The notes: generated from the letters alone by a model not told the origin. A stretch of 64,000 nucleotides of DNA from Triticum aestivum (GCF_018294505.1 NC_057807.1:135004747-135068746); one strand, 5' to 3'; shown: positions 24,586 to 35,309, numbered from the stretch's first letter. Made by a program: numbers and translations.

Positions 24586-26051
24586 GCTCCGGAGGCGCCG
24601 CAAGGCAGCCTCCCGGACTTTGCGCCGGACTCCACGCCCGAACCCGCAGTGGTTCCGGAGTCCGGCAGGCGGCCCCTTCGCAAGAAGGGCAAGACCGTGA
24701 CGCCGGCGGCCCCCGTCCAACCGGAGGCGCCGGACGACTTGTTGGAGGCGCTCAAAGGCGCTTCCATCGAGGAAGAACACCGCACTATTATGAGTGCGGT
24801 GATTCAGAAGGTTCAGCTCGCCCAGAGCGGGCTGACCGAAGCCTGCAATAGCCTTCTAACAGGCTTTGAGGTAAGAAGTTTAAAATATGTAATGTAATAC
24901 CGCATAGACAGTAGCCCCTGATGCTCGGTTCGGTGTTCGGAAAGAAAAGCCGGACTGAGGATCTAAAAAAAAAGATATACGCAGGGTTGCTAAAAATAAT
25001 GTCAATATGGGTTTGCAGGCTGCGCTGCTGACCTCTGCCACACTGACTGCAGAGGTCGGTGCTTTGAAGCAGGACCTCGAGCGGTCCGAGCAAGAGCTTG
25101 GCCGTGCCAAGAAGCAGCTCGAGGACAAAGAAGGTGAGTAACACCACTTTGAATAGTTACCTTACAGAAAAGGATTTAGGTTGCAATGAAAATAACAAGG
25201 ATAACATGGGTACTGCAGGGGCCACGAACGAGGTGGCGACCCTGAAGAAGGCTGTGTCCGCGGCCGAACGCAATGCGGCCGCGGAACAGGCGGAGCGAGA
25301 GAAGCAGGAGGCGCGGGTGGCGGAGGTGCGGCAAGAGCTCCAGGCTCTCATGGAAAAGCACGAGAGTTTGGAGCGCGACTCAAAGACTCGAGAGTCCGAG
25401 CTTGCCTCGGCTCTCAAAAGTGCCAAAGCCGCCAAGGCCGAGGCCCATAAGGCCCTTCAGGAGGTTGAGGATGTGAAGAAAATAGCGGCGGGTAAGGCAT
25501 TTTTCATGCAAAGCAAGCATGTTAATGTAAACTTCCTGATACTTACCCGAATTCGGAGTTCTCCAGGGGCGTTTGCAGATCTGCCTCGCAGCGTGTCCGA
25601 TGCCGCCGCATTCTACCGAGCCGAGGAGGGGAGCTCAACGGAGAAGGTCTTCTGGTCTTAGTATGCTAAGGCCGGCCATCCGGTGCCCCCTAGCGACCAG
25701 CTGAAGCAGCTGGTCGAGCTCCACAAGGTAGCCGAGCAGGCCATGAAGGGCCTTATAGTCCGGCTATGGCCTGGAGAGGCCATGCCTGGGAGCTACTTCG
25801 GCCTCGTGCGGCGGCTGGTGGATGCGTGCCCCTGGGTGGAGGTCATCAAGCGCTCCGCCTGTATTGAAGGTGCTCGTCAGGCCCTTGCCCGCGCAAAGGT
25901 GCACTGGGCCCGGATGGATGTGGAGAGGCTTATCACTGACGTGCCGCCAGCGAGCAAGGAGTATCGTACGCCTGAGATGTACTATAAGACTGTCCTGAAG
26001 GGTGCCCACAAGATTGCGGATGAGTGCCCCAGAGATGTAATTATTGAGTAA
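24586..26051 (+). pseudogene. Antisense Tat gene (clade a) of T2, exons 3b-6
   Basis: This continues 10855-12395. Exon 3 resumes at 24586 and ends at 24870 (GTAAGA donor). Exon 4 is 25019-25133, exon 5 is 25219-25491 and exon 6 is 25567-26051 with a TAA stop at 26049-26051. All introns are 75-150 bp with GT...AG ends. Exons 4 and 5 encode a coiled coil rich in Glu, Lys and Ala (EQAEREKQEARVAEVRQELQ and similar). Exon 6 holds a C-terminal domain with LWPGEAMP and KRSACIEGARQALARAK, which has a clear counterpart in T1 (LWPSVSLP, KISACRQGAREAWAMVK). One in-frame TAG at 25659-25661 interrupts exon 6. The damage is light for a transposon gene. Function is unknown. Confidence 0.72.
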
Positions 26052-27235
26052 ACTTGCTATGTATTATCCTGTGCGCTGAAAACTTTGTTCATGTGCGCTA
26101 AGCAACGCTTGTTTAATTTAAAATATTACCTTCTGTGCGGCCATTTATAAAATCTGAGAGATGGCAAGTCGTCGGCTTCAGCCCCCATGTCACTAGTGCT
26201 GGGGTGTTCGGGATAAACTTGAGCACTCTTGTTCCCATTTTTGGGTCCATCTAGGGAGGCGCTCAACACAACGAACAAGGCAACCGGACTTATAATGCTT
26301 GAACACTCTCACTTAGCCATAGAATTCTATAATTTTAAATTTTGGCGAAGCCCCTAGTATTCGGAAGACTGAGTTCGGGGCGCTATCCACGCCTTGGCCG
26401 GACATGATCCGGTTCTTTGCTCGAAGCGGCATAAGTCTTTAGGGACTCGAAAAGACCTCTCGAACAGCGACCAGTCTCTCGCCTTATCATGCCAGTCAGT
26501 TTTAGCTTTCTCCACTGAGGCGCTCGCCCAGCTCAACCGGGGTGCAATCGCAGTGGTTCTCCCAGTGCTACCTTAGCCGACGGAACAGAACGTAAGGTAC
26601 CAAAACATGGGAGCCGGGCAAACCCAACTATTGACCCAAGACATGATTCGGAGCCGATTCATATAATGTTATAAGTTCGGGATGCCGCACTTGTGAAAGT
26701 GTTCGGACTTATCACACCATAATGCGGGGAACATAAGCCCCTGGTGTATTCGGCCGTACCAAAATATACGGGTGCAAGATGTCATTGATGAACATATATA
26801 TAAAGTAATGCAATTATAGGCAAAAGGTGCTGCATTGTTTATTCAAGAAGCTCTTCTATTGGCGCAGAGTGATACAAATAGTGCGGTAAGCAAGGGATTG
26901 GACTAATTAGACATGTCTCCCTCCGGGGGTAGGCTGCGGAATGATGTATTTAACAGAATTAATGCTTGTAATGGAGACCACCTGAGTGTTCGTCGCAGCC
27001 TTTGATCCTCCCTGGCTGTTGCATCGTGAGTTCGGCAGGTTCGCAGCCGGACAGGGCCTCTGGTGAACGGAGTCCTGTGTATAAAAAGAAGGAAAATAAA
27101 AATGAAAAGAGCGACACACTTGGGAGCCCCTGGTGAGGTGGAACCGCACTCTGGGTCTGTTGTGGTCATGCCCCTCCCCCTATGCCCATGGTATCTCCAG
27201 AGCATAATGATGTACGCGGAGAGCTGGTCTTGCAA
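26052..27235. other. Non-coding spacer of T2 and pol deletion junction
   Basis: This lies between the antisense gene and the gag/protease frame. In T1 the corresponding place holds about 3.5 kb of pol plus a spacer; here pol is absent. Frames at 26903-27235 (minus) and 27063-27430 (plus) have no recognisable motif. The homology break with T1 is at about 27310-27320. Confidence 0.55.
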
Positions 27236-28963
27236 TCAAGCGAGGGCTGGGGTTGGGGCCGCATTGCTACACATGCTCGGAACGTGCCAGGCGGTCTTGA
27301 TGACTCCACGAGGGCCTGGCATCTTGAGCTTGAGGTATGCATAATGCGGCACCGCGTTGAACTTTGTGAACACAGTTCGTCCGAGCAGAGCGTGATAGCC
27401 GCTGCGGAACGGGACTATGTCGAAGATTAACTCCTCGCTCCGAAAATTATCCGGGGATCCGAAGACCACTTCCAGTGTGACTGAGCCTGTACAATTGGCC
27501 TCAACACCTGGTATGACGCCTTTGAAGGTCGTCTTTGTAGGTTTAATCCTTGTGGGGTCTATGCCCATCTTGCGCACTGTATCCTGATAAAGCAGGTTCA
27601 GGCTACTGCCGCTGTCCATTAGGACTCTCGTGAGGTGAAATCCATCGACGATTGGGTCTAAAACCAATGCGGCGAATCCGCCATGGCGGATACTGGTCGG
27701 ATGGTCTCTTCGATCGAAAGTGATCGGGCAAGAGGACCATGGATTGAACTTCGGGGCGACTGGCTCCATCGCATATACGTCCCTTAGTGCACGCTTCCGC
27801 TCCTTCTTGGGTATATGGGTTGCGTATATCATGTTTACCGTCCGCACTTGTGGGGGGAAACCCTTCTGTCCTCTATTGTTCGGCGGCCGGGTCTCTTCCT
27901 CATCGTCGCTATGCAGCCCCTTGTCGTTGTTTTCGGCAATTAACTTGCCTGCCTGCTTAAATACCCAACAATTTCTGTTGCTATGGTTAGCTGGCTTTTC
28001 GGGGGTGCCATGTATCTGGCATGAGCGGTCGAGTATTCGGTCCAAATTGGACGGACCCGGAGTAGTTCTTTTGAATGGCTTCTTCCGTTGACCGGGTTTA
28101 GAGCCTCTGAATCCGGCGTTGATTGCCGTATCCTCATTGTTGTCGCCGTTAATGCGGCGTTTGTTTTTGTTTCGACGCGACTTGCCATTGTGGTCCTTGG
28201 TATCCGGACTGCCAGCGTTTTTGCTGAGGTTGTTGTTGCGAGCTAGCCAGCTATCCTCTCCCGCATAGAAGCGGGTCATGAGTGATGTGAGGGCTGCCAT
28301 GGATTTCGGCTTTTCCTGTCCTAGGTGCCGGGCTAGCCACTCGTCGCGGATATTATGTTTGAAGGCTGCGAGGGCCTCTGCATCCGGACAGTCGACGATT
28401 TGATTTTTCTCAGTTAAGAACCGTGTCCAGAATTGCCTGGCCGATTTGTCTGGCTGCTGAATTATGTGGCTCAGGTCATCGGCGTCTGGTGGTCGCACAT
28501 ATGTGCCCTGGAAGTTGTCGAGGAATGCGGCTTCCAGGTCCTCCCAACACCCAATTGACTCTGCGGGCAAGCTGTTAAGCCAATGCCGAGCTGGTCCTTT
28601 AAGCTTGAGTGGGAGATATTTGATGGCATGGAGATCGTCTCCGCGGGCCATATGGATATGAAGGAGATAGTCTTCGATCCAAACTGCGGGGTCTGTTGTG
28701 CCATCGTAGGATTCAATGTTTACGGGTTTAAACCCTTCAGGGATTTGATGATCCATTACTTCGTCAGTGAAGCATGGCGGGTGTGCGGCGCCTCTGTATT
28801 GAGCAATATCACGACGTAGCTCGAGGGAGCGTTGTCTGCTGTGTTCGGCCCGGCCAGAGTTGTTGTATCCGGCGCGACGGTATTCGTCGTGGGTCGTGGG
28901 GCGCCCACGTGATCCATAGATGGATCTGGATTGCCTTGCTTTGTCCTCCAATATATCTCGCAA
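27236..28963 (-). CDS. gag-pro: T2 Gag (C-terminal part) and aspartic protease
   Basis: This 575-codon frame continues an upstream Gag frame broken by a stop. Residues about 60-240 carry the retrotransposon Gag core (ARHWLNSLPAESIGCWEDLE, then FWTRFLTEKNQI and LTSLMTRF). A basic segment with KNKRR and QRKKPFK follows, then a CQIH...HSNRNCW zinc-finger-like region. The aspartic protease follows, with an intact active site LMDSGSSLNLL and flap-like GYHALLGR. The frame leaves homology with T1 after KMPGPRGVI and ends 25 residues later in unrelated sequence, marking the pol deletion. Gag packages element RNA and the protease matures it. T2 could have contributed Gag and protease but must borrow reverse transcriptase and integrase. 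Confidence 0.82.
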   Translation of the reverse strand: MRDILEDKARQSRSIYGSRGRPTTHDEYRRAGYNNSGRAEHSRQRSLELRRDIAQYRGAAHPPCFTDEVMDHQIPEGFKPVNIESYDGTTDPAVWIEDYLLHIHMARGDDLHAIKYLPLKLKGPARHWLNSLPAESIGCWEDLEAAFLDNFQGTYVRPPDADDLSHIIQQPDKSARQFWTRFLTEKNQIVDCPDAEALAAFKHNIRDEWLARHLGQEKPKSMAALTSLMTRFYAGEDSWLARNNNLSKNAGSPDTKDHNGKSRRNKNKRRINGDNNEDTAINAGFRGSKPGQRKKPFKRTTPGPSNLDRILDRSCQIHGTPEKPANHSNRNCWVFKQAGKLIAENNDKGLHSDDEEETRPPNNRGQKGFPPQVRTVNMIYATHIPKKERKRALRDVYAMEPVAPKFNPWSSCPITFDRRDHPTSIRHGGFAALVLDPIVDGFHLTRVLMDSGSSLNLLYQDTVRKMGIDPTRIKPTKTTFKGVIPGVEANCTGSVTLEVVFGSPDNFRSEELIFDIVPFRSGYHALLGRTVFTKFNAVPHYAYLKLKMPGPRGVIKTAWHVPSMCSNAAPTPALA

Positions 28964-30414
28964 GTCCGGCGTGTTCCCTCATGGCTTCGTACTTTTGGAG
29001 CGATGCCGGGGTACGGTCTTGGTGGAGGGCCTGGATGCCTCTCTGTCGCGACCACAGGGTGGTCGGTCGGCCGTATTGTGCGTTGGTGATGAAGGTATGT
29101 ATGCTTCCTCCTCTAATCGGGGGAGCAACTTGCGTTTTGGGTAACTCTTGGAGGGACGTTCGAGTTCATACTCTTCGGCCGCGAGGACCTCGGTCCATCT
29201 GTCGGCCAGCAGGTCTTGATCAGCTTGAAGCTGCTACTGCTTTTTCTTTAGGCTGTTTGCTGTGGCCATTAGCATGCGTTTGAAACGCTCTTGTTCGACG
29301 GGATCCTTGGGCACGACGAATTCGTCGTCGTCGAGGCTTTCCTCGTCTCCGGAGGGAGGTATGTAATTATCATCCTCGACCTCTTCGTCTGCCGCTCTCT
29401 CGTGAGGGCTTGCTTCTGCATCCTCCTGCGCTGAATCTTGCTAGAGGGGATTGTCTTCGGCACTTTCTGGGGTGTTATTATCTCCTGTGCCGGAATGTCC
29501 ATTCTTGCTGTGGCGGGATTTAGAGCAGCACCGCTGACGACGGCGCTTGGGCTGTTTCTTTAAGGAATTTGCCTCCGCTGCTTCTTCGCCGTCCCCATCT
29601 TTTGGGGTGTCCACCATGTATATGTCATATGACGAGGTGGTCTTCCAGTGCCCTGTAGGCGCTGGTTCTTGTTCGTCTCCGGCATCGTCGTCCATACCGT
29701 CGATATCTTTGGAGTCATAGTCTAGCATGTCGGTTAGATCGTCGACAGTGGCTACAAAGTGGGTGGTGGGTGGGCTTTGAATTTCTTCGTCGTCCGCATC
29801 CCAACCATCCTGGCCATAATCCGGCCTGGCAAGAGATGCTTTAGCGAATTTAAGATGTCGCCAACGGGCGAGTGCTGAAAGATGTCCATAGCGGTGAACT
29901 CCATGATCGGCGCCCAATCGGATTCGATTGGTAGGGGCGCAGGAGGTTCGGAGTCCGGCAGGAAGTCCGGTACCTCGGAGTCACGAGCTTCATAAGGGAC
30001 GGGGTCAGTGTTCGGCTCCATCGCCGTGGAAGTTGCAGCTCCCGAGGCGGTGTCCAGCCACCCGTCCTCGATCTGCGCGATCGGCTCCGGACTATGGGTC
30101 AGAGCGGATTCGTGTGCGGCCTCCGAGGTACTGTCCGGCGGCAGAGTTAGATCATGCCCATCGCGACAGTGCGGCACGCTCGGCTGCGGATCGGATCCAT
30201 CGAAGATCAAGTCTCCGCGGATGTCCGCCGTGAAGTTTAGGCTTCCAAATCTGACCTGACGGCCAGGGGCGTAGCTTTCGATCTGCTCCAGATGGCCAAG
30301 TGAATTAGCCCGTAGTGCGAAGCCGCCGAATACGAAGATCTGTCCGGGGAGAAAAGCCTCACCCTGTACGTCGTTGTTGTTTGAAGAAGCCATCAAGCCT
30401 ATCGGTGACGACAC
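28964..30414 (-). pseudogene. T2 Gag N-terminal part, broken
   Basis: This is the upstream part of the same Gag reading direction. It starts near ATG 30393 (MASSNNND) or 30414, about 27 bases after the LTR. The first frame (30414-29752) includes GQIFVFGGFALRANSLGHL, comparable to GQTLWIGGFLM in T1, followed by a Pro/Glu/Asp-rich stretch. A frameshift near 29830 moves the reading to the frame ending at 29441, and further stops near 29441, 29230 and 28980 break it before the 28963 frame. Low-complexity acidic and basic tracts (DDDAGDEQEP, KKQPKRRRQR) lie between. The breaks mean full-length Gag cannot be made from this copy. Confidence 0.65.
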
Positions 30415-30422
30415 AGAGGAAC

Positions 30423-30440
30423 TCTCAATGAAAGCACCAA
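30423..30440 (-). promoter_or_regulatory. Putative primer binding site of T2
   Basis: Read on the minus strand, TGGTGCTTTCATTGAGAG follows the 5' LTR directly. T1 has the variant TTAGTGCTTTCATTGAGAG at 35310. A TGG start is expected for a tRNA 3'-end match, but I could not name the tRNA. Confidence 0.5.
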
Positions 30441-30921
30441 TGTCGGTGTCAAAACCGGCGGATCTCGGGTAGGGGGTCCTGAACTGTGTGTCTAGGCGGA
30501 TGGTAACATGAGATGAGGGACACGATGTTTTACCCAGGTTCGGGCCCTCTTGATGGAGGTAAAACCCTACGTCCTGCTTGATTAATATTGATGATGTGTA
30601 TTACAAGAGTGGATCTACCACGAGATCAAGGAGGCTAAACCCTAGAAGCTAGCCTATGGTATGATTGTTGTAATGGTTGTTGTGTCCTACGGACTAAAAC
30701 CCTCCGGTTTATATAGACACCGGGGAGGGCTAGGGTTACACAGAGTCGGTTACAATGGTAGGAGATCTACATATCCGTATCGCCAAGCTTGCCTTCCACG
30801 CCAAGGAAAGTCCCATCCGGACACGGGACAAAGTCTTCAATACTGTATCTTCGTAGTCTTGGAGTCCGGCTGACGATGATAGTCCGGCTGTCCAGACACC
30901 CCCTAGTCCAGGACTCCCTCA
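30441..30921 (-). repeat. 5' LTR of T2 (481 bp)
   Basis: The plus-strand sequence begins TGTCGGTGTCAAAACCGG and ends GGACTCCCTCA, followed by the target duplication CTCCC (30922-30926), after which the Sabrina-like internal region resumes. Confidence 0.93.
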
Positions 30922-30926
30922 CTCCC

Positions 30927-32178
30927 TATATCTTCCCCAAAACATCCACCATACCTACCTATTATGGCATTTCCATAGCCATTCCGAGATATATTGCCAT
31001 GCAACTTTGCACCGTTCCGTTCATCATCATCATGACATACTTTACTTTTGTCATATTGCCATTGCATGATCATGTAGTTGACATCGTATTTGTGGCATAG
31101 CCACCATGAATAATTCATACATGTTGCTCTTGATTCATTGCACCATCCCGGTACACCGCCGGAGGCATTCATATAGAGTCATATCTTGGTCTAGTTTCGA
31201 GTTGTAATTCATATGTTGTAATGAAAGTGTGATGATCATCATTATTAGAGCATTGCCAAAAAAGAAAAAAAAAGAAAACAAAGAAGAAAGGCCAAAAAAA
31301 AGAAAGTCCCAAAAGAAAAAAAGAGAAGAAAATAAATAAATAAATAAAAAGGACAATGTTACTATCTCTTTTTCCACACTTGTGCTTCAAAGTAGCACCT
31401 TGTTCTTCATGAAGAGAGTCTCATATATTGTGCTTCAAAGTAGCACCATGTTTTTCATATAGTGAGTCTCATAAGTTGACTTTTTCATACTAGTGGGAAT
31501 CTTTCATTATAGAACTTGGCTTGTATATTCCTACGATGGGCTTCCTCAAATGCCCTAGGTCTTCGTGAGCAAGCAAGTTGGATGCACACCCACTAGTTTC
31601 TTTTGTTGAGCATTCATAGCTCTAGTGCATCCGTTGCATGGCAATCCCTACTCCTCATGTTGACATCAATTGATGGGCATCTCCATAGCCCGTCGATTAT
31701 CCTCGTCAATGTGAGACTTTCTCCTTTTTTGTCTCCTCCACACAATCCCCATCATCATATTCTATTCCACCCACAGTGCTATATCCATGGCTCACGCTCA
31801 TGTATTGCGTGAAGGTTGAAAAAGTTTGAGATTATTTAAGTATGAAACAATTGCTTGGCTTGTCATCGGGGGTATAGAAGTTGGGAACATCTTTGTGTGA
31901 CGAAAATGAAGCATATCCTAACTATATGTTTTTTTGTAGGGATGAACTTTCTTTTGCCATGTTATTTTGAGAAGACATGATTACTTTGATTATTATGCTT
32001 GAAGTGTTACTATTTCTTTTATCAATATAACTTTTATTTTGAATCATTGGGATCTGAACATTCATATCACAAGAAAGAAGAACTACATTGACATTATGCC
32101 AACTAGCACTCCGCGTCAAAAATTCTTTTTTATCATTTACCTACTCGAGGACGAGCAGGAATTAAGCTTGGGGATGCT
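30927..32178 (+). other. 3' internal non-coding region of the Sabrina-like element
   Basis: There is no gene. It contains a purine-rich A/AG tract at about 31257-31352 with an (AAAT)n end, a pair of repeated 'TGCTTCAAAGTAGCACC' words (about 31383-31400 and 31430-31447), and the polypurine region AAGCTTGGGGATGC at 32164-32177 directly before the 3' LTR. Confidence 0.7.
32164..32177 (+). promoter_or_regulatory. Polypurine tract region of the Sabrina-like element
   Basis: AAGCTTGGGGATGC ends one base before the 3' LTR. The same 14-mer occurs four more times in the internal region, at 8131, 8187, 8867 and 8924. Confidence 0.65.
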
Positions 32179-33815
32179 TGATACGTCTCCAACGTATCTA
32201 TAATTTTTGATTGCTCCATGCTATATTATCTACTGTTTTAGGCAATATTGGGCTTTATTATCCACTTTTATATTATTTTTGGGACTAACCTATTAACCGG
32301 AGGCCCAGCCCAGATTTGCTGTTTTATGCCTATTTCTGTGTTTCGAGGAAAAGGAATATCAGACGGACTCAAAACGGAACGAAATCAACTGGAGAAGTTA
32401 GTTTTGGAAGGAAACCCACCTGATGGACTTGGACTCCATGTCAGAAGATACGGGAGGTGCTCACGAGGGTGGGGGGCGCACCCACTCCCCTAGGGCGCGC
32501 CCCCTGCCTCGTGGGGCCCCCGTAGCTCCACCGACGTACCCCTTGCACCCATATATACCTACGTACCCTAAAACTTCCAAAACAGAAGATAGATCGGGAG
32601 TTCTGCGGCCGCAAGCCTCTGTAGCCACCAAAAACCTCTCGGGAGCCCGTTCCGGCACCCTGCCGGAGGGGGATCCCATCACCGGTGGCCATCTTCATCA
32701 TCCCGGCGCTATCCATGACGAGGAGGGAGTAGTTCACCCTCGGGGCTGAGGGTATGTACCAGTAGCTATGTGTTTGATCTCTCTCTCTCTCTCATGTTCT
32801 CTCTCGAGTTTCCTCTATGGCATGATCTTGATGTATCCCGAGCTTTACTATTGTAGTTGGATCTTATGATGTTTCTCCCCCTGTACTCTCTTGTGATGAA
32901 TTGAGTTTCCCCTTTGATGTTATCTTATCGGATTGAGTCTTTTATGAGAACACTTGATGTATGTCTTGCCGTGATTATCTGTGGTGACAATGGGATATCA
33001 TGTTCCACTTGATGTATGTTTTGGTGATCAACTTGCGGGTGTCGTGACATTGGGAACCTATGCATAGGGGTTGGCACACGTTCTTGACTCTCCGATAGAA
33101 ACTTTGGGGCACTCTTTGAAGTACTTTGTGTTGGTTGGATCAATCTGAGATTGCGTGATGCATATCGTATAATCATGCCCACGGATACTTGAGGTGACAA
33201 TGGAGTATCTAGGTGACATTAGGGTTTTGGTTGATTTGTGTCTTAAGGTGTTATTCTAGTACGAACTCTTTTATAGATTGATCCGAAAGAATAACTTTGA
33301 GGTGGTTTCGTACCCTACCATAATCTCTACGTTTGTTCTCCGCTATTTGTGGCTTCGAAGTGACTCTTTGTTGCATGTTGAGGGCTTGTTATATGATCTA
33401 TCTATGTTATTATTGTTGAGAGAACTTGCACTAGTGAAAGTATGAACCCTAGGCCTTGTTTCCTATCATTGCAATACCGTTTACGCTCACTTTTAGCGTT
33501 AGTTACCTTGCTGTTTTTATTATTTCAGATTACAAAAACCTATATCTACTATCTACTTTGCACTTGTATCACCATCTCTTTGCCGAACTAGTGCACCTAT
33601 ACAATTTACCATTGTATTGGGTGTGTTGGGGACACAAGAGACTCTTTCTTATTTAGTTGCAGGGTTGTTTGAGAGAGACCATCTTCATCCTACGCCTCCT
33701 ACGGATTGATAAACCTTAGGTCATCCACTTGAGGGAAATTTGCTACTGTCCTACAAACCTGTGCACTTGCAGGCCCAACAAGGTCTACAAGAAGAAGGTT
33801 GTGTAGTAGACATCA
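32179..33815 (+). repeat. 3' LTR of the Sabrina-like element (1637 bp)
   Basis: It begins TGATACGTCTCCAACG and ends TAGTAGACATCA, followed by CTTGT (33816-33820). It differs from the 5' copy by about 50 substitutions and the (TC)n length. Confidence 0.93.
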
Positions 33816-33820
33816 CTTGT

Positions 33821-33949
33821 CTTCCACGCAAAGAGGAGTCCCATCTGGACACGGGACGAAGTCTTGAGTCTTATATCTTCACGGTCCAACAGTCCGGCCA
33901 AAGTACATAGTCCAGCTGTCCGGATACCCATTAATCCAGGACTCCCTCA
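33821..33949 (-). repeat. T3 3' LTR, second piece
   Basis: It continues 4596-4938 after removal of the Sabrina-like element and one CTTGT. It ends CAGGACTCCCTCA, as other Tat LTRs do. The two pieces total 472 bp. Confidence 0.88.
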
Positions 33950-34284
33950 GTAGCCCCTGAACCAGGCTTCAATGACAATGAGTCCGGCGCGCAGATCGTC
34001 TTTGGCATTGCAAGGCGGGTTCCATCTCCGAATACTCCAAAGTACCCGTTGTAACAAACAGTGTCCGACTTCCCATCAATGTTGTACTCCTCGGCTTCTG
34101 TGCTTCAATAATGGCCATCTCCACATGTCGAGCGAATACGAGGAGCCGGAGCATTTTTACATTTGCCCCCCCGGCCCTACAGAAAAACCGTCTATTTGAA
34201 GAGACGGGGATCCTCAGACCCAAATCTCACCTTCTTCCCTTGAGCAAGCATCAACAGAGCGCATCCGAAAAAAATCATCCCAAC
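33950..34284. other. T3 3' non-coding region
   Basis: It contains the inverted polypurine tract (GTAGCCCCTGAACC at 33950-33963) and leader sequence of the antisense gene. It is homologous to 44035-44358 of T1 in inverted orientation. No gene is seen. Confidence 0.6.
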
Positions 34285-34836
34285 ATGGCCGGCCGCCGCG
34301 GCTCCTCTTCTCGCTCCCTTAGCTCTAGGCCAGGTGATTGGGAAGAATGTTCTGTTCCCATAGCCATCTAGTAGAGTTGCAGACCCAAGGGTTTCTTCCA
34401 CCGGCGTTCATGGTCCCCGCCCGAGCAGGAGTAGCCACCTATAATGGCGGGGAGAAAGCGGAGAGATCTCCTAATCCATCCCAGGGGGAGCGAATATGCC
34501 TTATCTCGTATCTGCTAAGAGGCGTCACGTTTCCAATATACCCATTCCTTCGCGGGCTCCTGGAGTTCTACGGCCTCCAGTTGCACAACTTCACCCCCGC
34601 CTTCGTGCTGCACATCGCAGGATACATCGCCCTTTGTGAATTATTTCTGGGCTGCGAGGCTCACTTCAGGTTATGGAAGAAGTTGTTCTGCCTCATCCCT
34701 CGCAACCAGGGGGAATCCATATGTCAAGTGGGCGGAGCCGAAATATGGCGCTTCGCCGAGACCGGATACCTGTCCGGTACTCCCAAGAAGGCATCTGAAA
34801 ACTGCCCCTCGGAGTGGTTTTATGTTGATGACGTTC
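34285..34836 (+). pseudogene. Antisense Tat gene (clade b) of T3, exon 1 first part
   Basis: It starts with ATG at 34285 (MAGRRGSSSRS), aligned with MDSRCGSSSR of T1. A frameshift with a stop near 34370 separates the first 28 codons from the rest, which stays open in the frame beginning at 34338. Conserved blocks are LQTQGFLPPAFMVP, YPFLRGLLEFYGLQLHNFTP, AHFRLWKKLFC and PSEWFYVDDV. Exon 1 is cut at 34836 by T1 and resumes at 44836. Compared with the T2 protein, the domain plan is kept but the sequence is strongly diverged. Confidence 0.7.
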
Positions 34837-35309
34837 TGAGGGTGTCCCAGATTAGGGGGTGTCCGGATAGCCGAACTATCACCTTTGGCCGGACTCCTGG
34901 ACTATGAAGATACAAGATTGAAGACTCCGTCCCGTGTCCGGATGGGACTTTCCTTGGCGTGGAAGGCAAGCTTGGCGATACGGATATGTAGATATCCTAC
35001 CATTGTAACCGACTCTGTGTAACCCTAACCCTCTTCGGTGCCTATATAAAGCGGAGGGTTTTAGTCCGTAGGACGAACAACAATCATACCATAGGCTAGC
35101 TTCTAGGGTTTAGCCTCTCTGATCTCGTGGTAGATCTACTCTTGTACTACCCATATCATCAATATTAATCAAGCAGGAGTAGGGTTTTACCTCCATCAAG
35201 AGGGCCCGAACCTGGGTAAAAACATCGTGTCCCTTGTCTCCTGTTACCATCCGCCTAGACGCACAGTTCGGGACCCCCTACCCGAGATCCGCCGGTTTTG
35301 ACACCGACA
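34837..35309 (+). repeat. 5' LTR of T1 (473 bp)
   Basis: It begins TGAGGGTGTCCCAG and ends TTTTGACACCGACA. The TATA-like box TATATAAA is at 35043-35050. Confidence 0.93.

Larger units (their letters stand above)
9827..30921 (-). mobile_element. Tat-lineage element T2, pol-deleted (non-autonomous)
   Basis: Both LTRs are 481 bp (9827-10307 and 30441-30921), flanked by CTCCC at 9822-9826 and 30922-30926. Orientation is minus: the primer site is next to 30440 and the polypurine tract is next to 10308. Order in the element's own direction: 5' LTR, gag (30414 down to about 27600), aspartic protease (to 27236), non-coding (27235-26052), the antisense gene on the plus strand (10855-26051, interrupted), 3' LTR. 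There is no reverse transcriptase, RNase H or integrase. Homology to T1 pol stops just after the protease region (motif KMPGPRGVI), so pol is deleted. By eye the LTRs differ at about 13 of 481 positions. Confidence 0.9.
4939..33815 (+). mobile_element. Sabrina-like Athila-type element (non-autonomous)
   Basis: It is bounded by LTRs 4939-6593 and 32179-33815 and flanked by CTTGT at 4934-4938 and 33816-33820. Without the nested T2 insertion (9827-30921 plus one copy of its 5-bp duplication), the element is about 7.8 kb. It has a tRNA-Asp-type primer site at 6604-6621, a single unknown gene (6652-7482), a long non-coding internal region with tandem hairpin-bearing repeats, and a polypurine tract before 32179. 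No gag or pol is present, which matches what is known of Sabrina-type elements that depend on an autonomous partner. LTRs differ by roughly 50 substitutions plus one microsatellite contraction. The family name is from memory. Confidence 0.85.

Noticed and set aside
28774..29283. 169-codon plus-strand frame opposite T2 Gag
   Set aside because: It is a shadow of the Gag coding strand and has no counterpart in T1.
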